Shown one piece after another: positions 34,689 through 46,825 of a stretch of DNA of 64,000 bases. The notes under the pieces are model-generated. The model was not told the origin of the DNA, ran no database searches, and saw only the letters and a program-made list of their open reading frames with translations. The position numbers and the translations under genes were made by a program. Source of the DNA: Apophysomyces variabilis (taxonomy: Eukaryota; Mucoromycota; Mucoromycetes; Mucorales; Mucoraceae); NCBI GenBank assembly GCA_002749535.1, contig MZZL01000408.1:673465-737464 (forward strand), read 5' to 3'. The first letter of the stretch is position 1, and each line of letters opens with the position of its first letter.

Positions 34689-37600
34689 TGGGGGTTCAAT
34701 GAGAGGGAATAGGTAAGATATAGAAAGCCATACACTAAGTCATGCGCGCCAAGAAAATTATGACGAGCCAAGCGAATGGTTGGATGAGTTGGAAAGCTGC
34801 TGTTACACAGTGCACGCGTTACAAACACATTTAGGAACGTCCATCGGCAGTTCGGGGAACGGATGCTATTTGATTCTGTGATGAAACTAAGCATGTCCTC
34901 TTATTTTCCTTACTTGGGAGAAAAGCTAAGGTCAATCAGAAATATCACAGTTTTGTACCTATAATCAGCATGCATCTGCTGACAGTTTGGTTTTTGAAAA
35001 GGCTCCAGAAGGAAGTGCGGAAGTGAACAACAGCAGTGTCATGTCCAAATCGCCCTTCACGCTTCTTGACGAGATTATGTTTTCTTAAGAGAAGGAAAAA
35101 GACTCCGTGTTATTCGCGGCATATTAGTTAGCTTGATCTCTATGTTCAGGAAGATAGTGAATAGTCCATGTAAGCTGGATACAAAATGCGTGTGCACTTC
35201 CATTCTGTTTCTGTTGAGCAATAACATAAGTCAAACCAAAAACCAATATTGAATCGAATAGTCTTCATTATTGTCCTGTGTAAGGGTTTCGTGATTTACA
35301 AAAGGTATTGTTTATTGCCTGCTGTGTTTTATATCCTTACCGTCAGCTACTACGCTTGTTGGAGACATACAAGTTTTGTTTTCATTTTAACATTCCCTTA
35401 TAGCTATATTATGCTGGAGATGGGAAGTAACGTACACTGGGCGTGGAAAACGGCATAAGTTGCCTTTATGACATTACACATGAGCCTGTACTTGGAGAGA
35501 TGACAAATGACACAGTGGCACTTTGATGCAAACGCAGGAGATTAAAGAAGAAAACCGAGATATTAAGTCAGCCATCTCTGTTTCATTCAATTAACGATTT
35601 CTTGCAGAATGCAGCCTCGTTCAACCCACTAGAATCATTCTCTAGTCAGGTCTATGATTCTGCTTTAGCATCCGGGACAAAAAGAGAAGGACGAAGATCT
35701 TGACAAACCGTAAGGAATGCAACGGAGAAATCGGGTAGAGCAATCCGAGACAGATTGGTCAAACATCGCATTATCATTCATATTCTGCAAGTTGAGAAAT
35801 CAAAAGTGCCAAAGACGAAATGAAATTATAATGTTTCGAAACTAATTGATATTTGAGCTTTTCATTTGCATCCATTCTTGAAGATATTTTACAGAAAATT
35901 TTAGATTCCCTTAACATACTTTCTATGCTATTCCAATAAATTTTACGTCCAGAAAAAAATTGAGCGCATGCTAATAGAATGCATTTCCGGATACCCGCTT
36001 ATCAATGGCGCATGTTTTTTCCTTCGTTATGTAACTCAAACTTTGTCCTTTCATGGATGAAAACTATATAGACTAGCGCAGAATTATGTTCAATAGACAG
36101 TAACACGGGCAGCCTTCAAGCTCAAACAGGCCCAACCTAGGAAGTTTATCCCCATCGCCGTTAATGTATTGAGATCTAATCTCTCAGTGTCATAAAGTTA
36201 TACCAGTGTAAATTTCTATTTGTGTGCATAAAATGTTTTTCTTGTTTTGCATTAACTAAACTTTTGTAATAGTGGCAGACACCATCAGACATAACCAGGC
36301 AATGGAATAGCCACATGTTACGAAATAAAGTTTCAAGGTCGGACAATAGTGTCTTTTCGGTTCCACATCGCGTGCGACTGTACGAAGAGGTACTCACTCA
36401 AGTTGACCTACAGCTGTTGACCAACGTATTTAATAAGGTGCCTGAGCTTCACGTGGCTGAGCGTATTTTACAAGATACTAGATGAAGATTCCCTGGCAAT
36501 ATAGGCGAGCTCCGATGAGAAAAGAAAGGGATCCAAGAACGAGACCGGGCTTAGCAAAGTTCTACGGATTGACCCAAGATACTTTTGCCGAGTATTAAGC
36601 TTTACTTTTACTTACTGAAACTGCATTAATATTTAGAAAGAGTGCGCACGTTTTTTAGCCAAAGACGGGTTAAGTCACAGAAACGGTATATACTAAACAC
36701 GGTGTTTTACTATTTGAATTTTTGCTTGGAGTCTGTGCACGCAATACGGTCAATTACTTGGCCAATGCTTTTGTGAGCTGTACCTTCCATCAATTAAACC
36801 TGCACGAACAGAATAGTGGCGTCAGTTATCCTCCAACTAGATGTTTCCAAATCATTTTACCTTGGCCTTGATAATAGTGTTGGTCATCTGTTAGTATTTC
36901 TACTGACATTCTTGCCAATGAAAGTCGAGAGTAAAGAGGTTTCGGTGTCGCACTTTGGTGCAAATCTATTAACGTGCGATATATCAGATACAATACGAGA
37001 GAAACGCTTTTCAGCATGTGTTTTCCATACATGCCTGTCCCAAGTGCGTATCACCGAACATTCTCAGAATAAGACCCACGACTAACAACATGCCTTCCTC
37101 TTATGCAACCTCGTATCCTCTTCCAATACAGTTGTAAGAACCTATTATCCGAGATAATTCTCACGTTTAACACCAATGGAAGTCATTGGTTTCGATATCA
37201 GCTGCCTTGTTTCCAAATAATGCATATAAGCTACCACCGATGTTACTTGGAGCTTGTGCACGAATAGGCGGTATCTTTCAGGCTTGTGTTTCTCATGGTA
37301 TTTTGCTCTAGCACACATGTACCGAACGAAATGTCACTGCATCATCACGCTCATGCTTCCGATTGCCACTACTTCTTCATATGGCGTATCAAATTTTTGA
37401 AGTCATTATGATACTGCTTAATAAACGGTCTTTCTCTTTTGACCAGCGTCATCTTAACGAGGACTAAGACCGCGTTTACATCCGCCTCTTAAACTGATAT
37501 CAAACTGGTGGAAAAAGATATGAACTTGTTTTGCCGATAAGGTATCCATTAGACAGTACTAGTCTATAAGATCGTGAGGAACGCAAGCAATTTTTAGGGT

Positions 37601-40600
37601 TTCTTTCTTCCCATCCCCAATTTTGAACGCAGATCAAGACAAATCCTGCGGTAAAAATATAAACCAGAGTTTCTGTAACGCTAGCTCTTTTTGAACATGA
37701 ATTAAACATTACCTCTTAGTGCGCGGCTTTGACATTTGATATGCAATTGTTATTTTGCTCTCTTCTAAAATAGTAGCCAAGCTCCGGTAGCTTGTTACAT
37801 CCGTCTACCGGTTATACTCACCGCCATCGGCTTGTAGTGTATCCGCGGCCTGGTACAATGGAAATTGGATTATCCAAAAATTTCCTCATCTGATCGGGAA
37901 TAGACTGAACATTCACATATTGAATTTGTGCTATTAACTTCGGATACCGATAGATTTTTGCCCAGATATGACATCAACAACTTTTGATCATTAGCGAAAC
38001 CTGACATGATATAGGCAAAGTGTAGTAGGTCTGAGGGGAATTTTTTTTATTTCAAATAGTCTGTTTTCATATGTTTTGTTTACAAATATTTCCAAAGATT
38101 GCCGTGCTCTTTCCTTGGAGATTCGTGGATTCCCCAATTGTAATCCAGTCTTGTGTAAATCCAGTGTTCTACAGAGAGACTAGGCGACGGCTACCGAGAG
38201 GGTTTTCCTAATATGTTATTGGGCCTGGGACTGACTCGGACTCTCGATTTGTTACCGCTGTGGACCATTGAGCATGAATTTTTCCCTACAGAGGCGAGCT
38301 ACGTGCGCGGATTAAGTCGCGCAGTAAAGGCCCTGAGTTGTACGACGACCGTGCAACTTGAACCCTAAATTTGCAATCCCAGTTTAACGGTATGTAACTC
38401 AGCCTCTAGAAGAAAAAAAGCGCTCTTCTGCTGCGAGCATCTACACAGTATGCATTTCCATAGACCGCGGTCTTCGACATTTGAATTGAAGACAAAGAAG
38501 AAATCAAAGGAAACTCATTCATGTAGTTGAAACCGATTCCTTTGGACATGTAAAAGAAGCTAAGCCAAAAGAAGAATTAAGGTTGATCGGTCAAGATCGG
38601 CACCCTGTGACGCAGCAGAGCTATCGAGATGGAAAGAGGTCATATAAGGAATAGGGTATATTTTGTACTTGTTAACTGCAACTCAGTACCCAGTTAAACT
38701 AGGCAAGGTCGAAAAACGAGGTTCTGGATGGAACCACAAGAGTTACTGAGAAAATCGTTCTCATTAACCCTATATAGCTATGCAAAAAGGCTAAAAGCGA
38801 CGTCATATTTGTTCAGTTTGAAAGTAACCGAGAGCTGTCTGATAAGGAGGAAACCAAGTGACTAGGCTTTTTTTTTCGAGTAGTAAAAGGGAAAGAATGT
38901 GGGGATAAAAGTTTGATATCTCTCCATGGAGGCTGGCAACAAATGCTGTTGTAGCATTGGTTCGTTATGAAAATAGTTGCTAAAAACAAATAAACCTTTA
39001 ATGGGTCTGTCCAAAAATATCGGCTTTGACTATTACAGGGAGTTACAAGGCTGTTCATGCCACGAGAGTTCCAAGAGAAAAAAGAAGCTTCTTACGTTGA
39101 GGTAGTTTGCGGGGTCCGCTTGTCGTACATGAAGTATCCTTGGATCTGGACGTAGTGTTTTCCTCTTCCAATGACCAAGCCGAAATAACGTGTGTTGCAA
39201 ATGATCACAACCCAGCCATTACAGGCAGTTGGTCTCATATGTCATGTAGGATGGGGCTCAGTAGGTAGTTAACCTTTAATATTCATTAGTAGCGGGTAAT
39301 CTACTGAATACGTTTCCGGCTATAGGAAGCGAGTGGATAATCGTTTGTGCAGCCTGTGAAACTAAGGTATTTTGTCGACTTGAGGGCAAAAAGGTACACA
39401 GAGCGAATCTAAAAAGAGAGAGAGCGCGGTTCGGAGGGACAGCTGCCGAGAAGGAAAGAGAAAAAAGAAAGGAAAGAAGAGCCAATCGTACGATCAACAA
39501 ACAAACGTATAACCAAAAGAAGTTGTCAATTCACCTATACTGGTCGTGAAATGAAAAGTTGAAATCACCCCATCTCACTGAGCGAATGAGCTTGGGCGAA
39601 CCGAATATCGGCAGTGGTTCACAAATAACCCATATTTGTGGGGATGGTGAGAAACAGTGTCCACAGACATTGCAACGCGTCAGCCCGTGTAACGTTGCTG
39701 GAAAGCTTGGATAGCTGGAGGCCATTCTGCTTTTGAATCGAACTGACATTCGGAATGTTCGAGCCACAACAATATCTGAAAATAATGCACATCATATACA
39801 TACACTTAATCAACATACAATGTCCTTCGAATCCATGGCCTGGGTCCGAGCCAGGGTTACCCAAATGCCAAAGCCTGCTCTTTCACTCACTCTATGGACA
39901 TATTATTTGGTGCGCTGCCGCACCATTCACATTACTAATGGAGTTTTAACGATGCAATCAGCACAGAAACTTGCGCAACCACCGCGCTGTGTGCCAGTAT
40001 TATAACCGTAAAATATCATGGTCTGCTAGAAAACAAGGTGTCGATTACTGAAAGCCTTACTTGACAAAATAAACGCCTAAACTTTTTTTTGGGGATCTTC
40101 AAGATCTTTGTTATCCATCGTTATCAGTGATAACTGTATCGTGTGCACGTGCCATAATTGAAATGGCCTGATTCCTCCATGAGGCTTAAGCGAGTTAGTT
40201 ACTGCGAAAAGCTATCCTGGGACAAGTTTTCATAAGTGCAAAAACGGTAATCCCTCAAGGAAAATTTTACTGCTAAGCCATGAGGGTGTAACGCTAAAAC
40301 AGTTACAATGGAAAGTACTGCACATACGACCCAGTTAAACGAAAAAGTCTTCCAACGGGAAACGCCTGTACGATAGGTCGTTGTACATGACAGCGGAGCG
40401 CACTTTCACGTTCGCTAGCTGCGGAGGAAGCTATCCCTAATTGGGTACAGTATTAAATTTGGGGGTGCGAATATCCGTGCGACCTGATCTTGATCCCGTT
40501 TATGGTAGACCCTTAAATTTGCGTGATTTGGAACTTAGTTACCGCTAGGTAACAGAATGTGTCTATTCATAGCCGATAGATACATTACAGGTACATCCAC

Positions 40601-40758
40601 AGCGCTGGGTTGCTAAGCATAAAGAACAACACGCAATTTTCGATCGTACGTGTTACACCCACGTGTACCTCTGACAACTGCTCTCTACGAGCCTCTTTTG
40701 CATTGCGTAACAGCATTCCATGGACACGTCGCAGCCGTTAGTGCAACCTCGAAAACTC
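34689..40758. other. Gene desert, about 6.1 kb
   Basis: No ORF over about 90 codons and no recognisable domain, RNA gene, long tandem array or transposon end. A faint coding-like patch on the minus strand at about 36820-37040 has internal stops. The desert may hold old decayed transposons. Confidence 0.5.
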
Positions 40759-40760
40759 TT

Positions 40761-40765
40761 TATAA
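40761..40765 (+). promoter_or_regulatory. TATA box of D-amino-acid oxidase gene
   Basis: TATAA lies 74 bp upstream of the ATG (CTCTTTATAACC), suiting a strongly expressed or inducible promoter. Confidence 0.5.
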
Positions 40766-40838
40766 CCAGCGCGAAATTTCACATTTTGCTCGATACTTCA
40801 CAGACAGTTTCAAAAGCTACTAAATAACAAATATCACA

Positions 40839-42026
40839 ATGGTCGCCTATCGTTCCAAGCCTCATGCTCTCATCGTTGGTGGTGGTGTCACTGGTCTGAC
40901 TACCGCTTGGGTCTTGCTTGAGCGCGGTTACCGCGTTACAGTTATTGCAAAGGAATACGCTAACGAAGAAGAGAGAATCACTTCTCAAATTGCCGGTGCC
41001 TTGTGGGAGTGGCCCCCTGCTGTCTGTGGTCGTCACACTGATCCTATTTCTATTACCAAGTCCAAGCGTTGGTGTATGGTCGCCTACCACAAGTTCGAAC
41101 AGATGGCCAATGACCGAGAGGTCAGCGAGCGTACTGGTGTCAAGATGAGAATTGCCAACTTCTTCTTCCGCAAGCCTGTTGTCGAGGATGCCTATCAACT
41201 TGCCAAGATGAATGAAATCAAGGAACACCTCAAGGGATTCCGCCACGATGCCGCTATCATTGACGAACTTGGTGTTAGCAAAGAGTACGGCGTTGTCGAT
41301 GTTTACCAGCACCTTGCCCCCGTTATCGATACTGATCGCTACATGTTCTGGCTCATTGACCACGTCAGAAAGTTGGGTGCATCAGTCTTGCGCAGAGAAA
41401 TCCACGGTGATCTCTTCAAACACGAGGATGCCCTTCTTCGTCAATATGGTGCCGATGTCTTGCTCAACTGCACTGGCTTGGCTAGCAAGGAATTGGCTAA
41501 CGATGACACCGTCTACCCTCTTCGAGGTTCTCTTGTCCGCGTTATCAACGATGGCACCAAGTTTCCCCGTATCAACCAAGCTATGGCTTTGTCTCTTGAT
41601 GGTCGTGAAGGTGAAATGGACTTGATCTTCATCGTTCCCCGCAACGACAACACTCTTATCCTTGGTGGTATGACCGAGCCCAACCAATGGGACCTCAGCG
41701 TTAACCTTGAGAACTACAAGCCCATTCGTGAGATGTACGAGCGCAATCTCAAGTTCTACCCCGACCTTGCCAAAGGTGAGATTGATCCCGAGCGTCCTGT
41801 CATGAGCGGTCTCCGTCCCTTCCGCAAGCAAAACGTTCGCGTTGAGCGCGAAGAAAGACTCCACAACGGCAACAGAAAGTCCAGACTTGTGCACAGCTAC
41901 GGTCAAGGTGGTGCTGGTTTCACCCTTTCCTTTGGATGTGCTGAGGACGTTGCCGATATTGTCGATCAGATCGTGGCAGAGGATAAGGTTGAGATCCAGT
42001 CCGAAAATTTCAAATCGCTCCTTTAA
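40839..42026 (+). CDS. D-amino-acid oxidase family FAD flavoenzyme
   Basis: A single exon encodes 395 aa. The N-terminal FAD Rossmann motif is IVGGGVTGLTTAW. An AGALWEWPP segment follows, and the C-terminal DAO signature is LVHSYGQGGAGFTLSFGCA with RPVMSGLRPFR before it. These enzymes deaminate D-amino acids to keto acids, ammonia and H2O2, usually in peroxisomes. No clear SKL-type targeting signal is present; the chain ends FKSLL. D-amino-acid versus D-aspartate preference cannot be decided. Codon use is strikingly biased (mostly C-ending codons, AAG, CTC/CTT, GGT), unlike neighbouring genes, which suggests high expression. An AATAAA follows at 42093-42098. Possible nitrogen control by GATA factors is inference only. 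Confidence 0.9.
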   Translation: MVAYRSKPHALIVGGGVTGLTTAWVLLERGYRVTVIAKEYANEEERITSQIAGALWEWPPAVCGRHTDPISITKSKRWCMVAYHKFEQMANDREVSERTGVKMRIANFFFRKPVVEDAYQLAKMNEIKEHLKGFRHDAAIIDELGVSKEYGVVDVYQHLAPVIDTDRYMFWLIDHVRKLGASVLRREIHGDLFKHEDALLRQYGADVLLNCTGLASKELANDDTVYPLRGSLVRVINDGTKFPRINQAMALSLDGREGEMDLIFIVPRNDNTLILGGMTEPNQWDLSVNLENYKPIREMYERNLKFYPDLAKGEIDPERPVMSGLRPFRKQNVRVEREERLHNGNRKSRLVHSYGQGGAGFTLSFGCAEDVADIVDQIVAEDKVEIQSENFKSLL

Positions 42027-42092
42027 CTTTCTTCAGCTTTTGCTTTCTTACTTCCTCTTTTCTTTTGCTGTAACCTTTCATCCTCATATCAC

Positions 42093-42098
42093 AATAAA
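42093..42098 (+). terminator. AATAAA poly(A) signal of D-amino-acid oxidase
   Basis: AATAAA lies 67 bp after the stop codon, preceded by a T-rich 3' UTR. Confidence 0.5.
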
Positions 42099-43055
42099 CT
42101 ACGAATCATGATTTAGAAGAAAACCATATTTTTGGGTTATTCTCAGTTGTAATGCAAAAAAAACTTTAACCTTTGCTGAGCCACGAATATAGTGCAACGT
42201 AGCAAGCAGGATCAGAGCGCAAAGTCAATTTTAACTTGTTTATGTTTGTAAAAAGAGAACATTGTAGCTTTTAACCGAATGTTGCTTTGCATGGACTATG
42301 CAGTATATGCTGCTAGAATTCTTTGTTGAACGACAGCTCTATAGCTCTTAATCATCATTACAGCTTCTAACATCATGGCACACCTACTCGAACTTTGTCT
42401 TTCCCAGAAAAGGTTTATTTCCGACCGTTTGCCGACACTAGCCGCTGACGATCCTTTTTCCTTCTCCTCTCCTCCCCCATTGCGCGGGATTAGAATGCCC
42501 CCACCCTTAAGTTTGTTCTTTTTCCGTTACTTGACAGACCGAAAATATCGCTTCATTCCAAATTTTACTTTATCACACTCATAAGACGTTTATTATATTA
42601 ACTCTAAGCTGCTAAAAAAGTGACAAAACGCGTACTATATTATGCTTTAGTTGAATACTGGCACGAATCTGATAGGTAAAATACGTCTGTATCTGAGGTA
42701 CTCTTTTGATCTGGACGGGCATTTATAGAAAGGATATGCTCGATTCCCCAATCAATTGAGAGCAACTTACCAAGTATGGCGATGCACTATGTTTCCGAAT
42801 GTTCGCTATGTTACACAGCCTTCACAGGGACCCAAGATGACAGGTCGTTACACGGAAGTCTTCCAGGTAACCTGCACACAGTTTATTTCATGCATAATAG
42901 CAGAAAATTCACATCAGCGGACTATGTCATAGTCTAACTTAACTTGATGCAAAAATATGTCCCAGTTTTAGCAGAAATAATTACAAAAGAAAGGACGAAT
43001 ATCATCTAATACAGTAGATGGTTGTACATGAACGGAAAAAAGCGAGGTACTATGT
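42099..43055. other. Convergent intergenic region
   Basis: It lies between the oxidase (+) and the antiporter (-). AT-rich, no supported gene; a 69-codon open frame at 42375 has no protein-like features. Confidence 0.5.
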
Positions 43056-45731
43056 TTAAGATAAGCTGGACTTCCCATCAACAGTATGATCTACTTGGTT
43101 TTGTTCCTTTGCGACCGTTTGTTTCCTAGCCAGTTGCGACTTGTCGGCTATAAGTTGTTCGCATGGCTGCTGAGCGGCTTCGATGGTGGCTTTATGGCAT
43201 TTCTTCAAAACTTCAACATGTACGCATTCCTGCTGTTCATCAGGAAAAACGGTCTTCTCTGTTATCGCATCTTCATCGGCATGAAGTTCCTTCTCAGGTG
43301 TTGCTAAGGCTACCACCTTCACCATCCCCGTCTCGGGTTCTTTCTGACGCCGAAAAATCTGACGTAGACCGCTGTTCGTCGTATGCACCTCCCCATCACC
43401 CTTGTCTTTGTTTGGCCGACGACGCCAGCCTTTTAAACTGGATACGCTGGACTCATTTTTTTCGATATTCAAGTTGATTTGCGATAAAGATCTAGGTTTT
43501 ACTGGTTCTACAAAGCGAATGCCTTGTCCTTCTAAAACTGATGAGCTTCCTCGTTGTTCAGCAGCAAACACACGAGCTGGCGGTTCTATTTTGGAATTAT
43601 CGTCGGGTAGGAAGTCTTCCTCGATTGTCTCCGGTTCTGAGTGTATATCCTGTATGTCTATAATGTAGCTTGGGATAATGGACGTATTATTACTGCCATC
43701 TGGCTCCTTCGGACGATCGCGCTGGATTGTATTGTACAAAGTATTACGTTCCAGCTCAGTCATCGATACTTCCAACTCCCGACTGGCATGGCTACGGTAA
43801 TCATCTTCGCTTCTTCTAAACTTTGGTAATCGGATAACTTGGTTGCTACTAATGCTGGAAATAGATAAAGTGCGTGTGCGTATTCTTTTTCCAAGTTTAA
43901 AAAGTGGGATTGTTGTTCCATGGACCAGAACCGAAGCCAAAACTATGAAAAGCACCACCGGATTGATCACTTTGACCGCTACGGGTGGCTCCTGACCAAG
44001 GTAGACCTTTTCCAAATTTTCCTTCGCAATTTTCGATAGAAACACTGCGCCGACGCCCATTGGGCCAAACCAACCACTGAACAACGCTTCTCGGTATGTT
44101 TTCATAGCCGGCATGACCGGCTTGAGAAGTATGACAATCGGCAAGCGTCTGAACAGCAAAATCAGAATGGCGATCCCCATCAGTCGCCCTGGTGAGAGAC
44201 CCAGCGCACTGTTTCCAAAATCTGACCAAGGCTATTTGTGGAAGAAAGCAGAATTAATGCGTCAGCAGTGTTAATTCTAAATACTCACGATGATGGCACC
44301 GATGTACACAAATATGGCTAAATTAAGCATCATGTCGATCACTTCCTGGAAGTGAGCTTCTTCCGTTTCACGCCTAAACCAATCATCCCAAGAAAAAGCA
44401 TTTCCTGCAGCGAAACATGCAAGCACATCATCGCTGCCGGAAAATCCAGTCATGCTCATCAGAAATAGCTAGTTCACTAAGTTTGTACTGTAATAATTCT
44501 TAATAAAACTTACTGCCAATGCAATTGCAAAAGATAGAAAGGACGGCTTATCAATTAGATGGCTGTGGTAGAGATGATGGCAAAGTCCCTTTGAATATCC
44601 TTGACAGCAAGACAAAAAAAGGCTACTTACTGTCGTTCCGACCATTGCAAAATCTTCCGAGCAATCCATCCGACAATTACGCCAATAACGCAAGATAGAG
44701 CTATCTGAAACAAACAAGTTTCGTATATCCACTTCCCAATAGCCTTTCCGACACTATCTTCGCCAATAAGAAAGATGGCTAAGAAGAGAAATGGAAATCC
44801 CATTCCATCATTGGCACCACTGCACGAACGTTCAGACCTTGTCACACGACGTAATCATTATACTCTTTCTCACCTCTCTGCCGAGAGGGCATTTCGAATA
44901 TGGGCCGGCACGTGCTTTTCTGCAAATCGGCCCTTAACTACCGAGTTGGCTAAAATCTAACATACCATACGCAGTTAGGTTGAGTACATACTCTGACGCC
45001 TCACTCCTTCTCTTATGCAAAGTTAGATTTCCTAAAATCTATCCCCTCAACAAAGAAAAGAAAGCTAAATGTATACTAACTGGGTCTGTAGGGCAAACGC
45101 ATGCTGAGATCACGAGAGCATCGAGCTAATACGGTAAAAGGCAAGTTAGCCTTATTGTTGGATGAGGAATGGGTCGACATACGTAGTTGATGGGTGGTAC
45201 AAGACACCAGATAAACAATCCACTGACGAGCCACATGAACATCATGACAGGTAATAACAGCATAAACATGGTCAACCATTCTTTCTTCATATAATGTCTA
45301 GGGATCTGGTCAGAGTTTGGTTTTTCAAGGGGTAGGCGTATCCGTTCTTTACTTGGGCAGTTCGATCCCGACGGCCATCACCTGACAACGGGTTATTATC
45401 AGCTTAAGCTAAATACTGGGTTGCTACCTGAATTGCGATGACACATCGAGTAAGCTGTTTGGTGATTTCATCACTATCTCTCCAGCTATACGGGTTGATC
45501 CCGTTTGACACAAGAGGACCGGCTAATATTCCGACGATAACAGCAACGACTTCTTGGAATATTCTTAGTTTTAAACAGTATATATGACATTCGGAACTCA
45601 CACGCCTCGGAAAGGAAAAGCTTCTCCTTGAGAAACATAGAGATGTAGCCGAAGAATACTATAAAACCACTCAAGATAGCGATCGCAATAGTAAATGGCG
45701 AAAGTTCGCCAGGAATAAGATCGATAGCCAT
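43056..45731 (-). CDS. Na+(K+)/H+ antiporter, fungal Nha1/Sod2 type
   Basis: Ten exons (45731-45602, 45549-45428, 45381-45353, 45297-45183, 45125-45081, 44956-44874, 44819-44631, 44562-44514, 44468-44289, 44231-43056) join in perfect phase to about 705 aa. Landmark motifs appear in order: FLKEKLFLSEA, IVGILAGP, VGIELPK, ALVISACVCPTDP, ILANSVVKGRFAEKHVP, AESGANDGMGFPF, FSGSDDVLACFAAG and RRLPIVILL. These are diagnostic of the plasma-membrane alkali-cation/proton exchangers that export Na+ or K+. The PTDP, ND and SDD acidic residues should be ion-binding. A hydrophilic tail of about 260 residues, rich in Ser, Glu and Lys, follows the membrane domain as in Nha1. Exon 3 is a 29-nt microexon. The gene is divergent from the gene starting at 46129. 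Confidence 0.92.
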
Positions 45732-46090
45732 GAGTCGGTTTTAAACAAAAGAAAAGAAAAAGAGAGACTACTGCATTCGCTAGGAAGAGAAGAGGTTTTA
45801 AGAACGAAACCAAAAAATCAGCGTTAGAAATGTCCTTTTGGCCCTTGCAGAATTTTTAGTTGCTGAGATCGAAAAAGGAAGACTTGGCTGAAATATCTGC
45901 GGCGATCTCGTTACACATGCATGCCCGCTTTGAGGAGCCCCTTCTCTTTTTACTACGCTTTTCGGCTCACTCCTAATTGGCATCTCTCTCTCTTTTCCTT
46001 TAATTTACAATGAAGTCCATGCGGTGTAGCCTTCTACAAAATAAGTTCGATAATCAATATTCGCTTGACCTTAATGGTTTCGTAAGTTAA
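45732..46090. promoter_or_regulatory. Shared divergent promoter region
   Basis: Only 397 bp separate the start codons of the antiporter (-, 45731) and the small PY-motif membrane protein (+, 46129). The interval is non-coding and presumably drives both genes. Confidence 0.5.
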
Positions 46091-46132
46091 ATGGGTTATC
46101 GTGAACGCCATCTCACCCTCCCGCGAAGATGA
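46091..46132 (+). CDS. Possible 13-codon upstream ORF overlapping the main start
   Basis: ATG at 46091 opens a 13-residue peptide (MGYRERHLTLPRR). Its TGA stop overlaps the ATG of the next gene as ATGA (46129-46132). If the mRNA leader includes 46091, this arrangement could allow termination-reinitiation control. The transcription start is unknown. Confidence 0.3.
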   Translation: MGYRERHLTLPRR

Positions 46133-46825
46133 CACAGCAGGAATTTACTGCCACAATGAATGCATTCAATGATGTCGTCAGGCGCTATCCACCGCCAAGG
46201 TCTTTGCATTCTGGACCTGCAACTATAGCCATGCTCTTCACCAGCGTCCTTTTCCTATCTGGAATCGTTTTTGCAGTTCATTATTCCCATCACGTAGCTT
46301 TGGTACTACTCATTCCTCTCTCTTTCCTGTTATTCACCGTGATTATGGTTGCTTGGCGCAGGCGATTGAAGAATAAGGTAAAAAGAAAAAAGCAACCACA
46401 ACTACGCTTTCTGTAAACATTGATCTTTGCGTTCTATAGTTCGAATGCGAAGTTTTGCATCTGTGTTCTTGCATGAATGCCACAGAAAATGTACGCGGTA
46501 TCAACTTTCGTCTTTCAAAGCATTCACTGGAGCAATCTCCCTACAAAACCACCTATGCAAGTACTACCTGCAGCCCTTTTTTACGTGGCTGTTTCTAACT
46601 CAAAGTTTATTTTCCTTCTTTTTCCTTTATCAGGCTATCATCATCGAATTTGATGACCGTTATAACTTATTGCATCATTTTACAACGCCAAGACAGCCTT
46701 CTTTAAGCGATCAGCCTTCATTGTTGCCGTCGTACAGGATGTCAACAGCCCCGCCTCCGGCATATCCGCAGGAAGACTCCCTTCAACGTCCGCCTAATAC
46801 GTATCACGCAGATGAAAAGGTTTAG
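46129..46825 (+). CDS. Small two-helix membrane protein with PY motif
   Basis: Two exons (46129-46377 and 46634-46825) join in phase to 146 aa. Residues about 30-80 hold two adjacent hydrophobic helices (ATIAMLFTSVLFLSGIVFAV and HVALVLLIPLSFLLFTVIMVAW) ending in a basic stop-transfer cluster (RRRLKNK). The cytosolic tail is Pro/Ser-rich with a PPPAY motif, a consensus for WW domains of Nedd4/Rsp5 ubiquitin ligases. This layout resembles small transmembrane Rsp5 adaptors that target membrane cargo for endocytosis, but there is no sequence-level homologue I recognise. Its divergent position next to the Nha1-type transporter is suggestive only. Confidence 0.65.

Noticed and set aside
36816..37085. 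89-codon ORF in the gene desert
   Set aside because: No recognisable motif; the opposite strand is equally coding-like and contains stops, so probably chance or old decay.
40779..41906. Long antisense ORFs opposite the D-amino-acid oxidase
   Set aside because: They arise from the strong codon bias of the sense gene; no family match to the antisense proteins.
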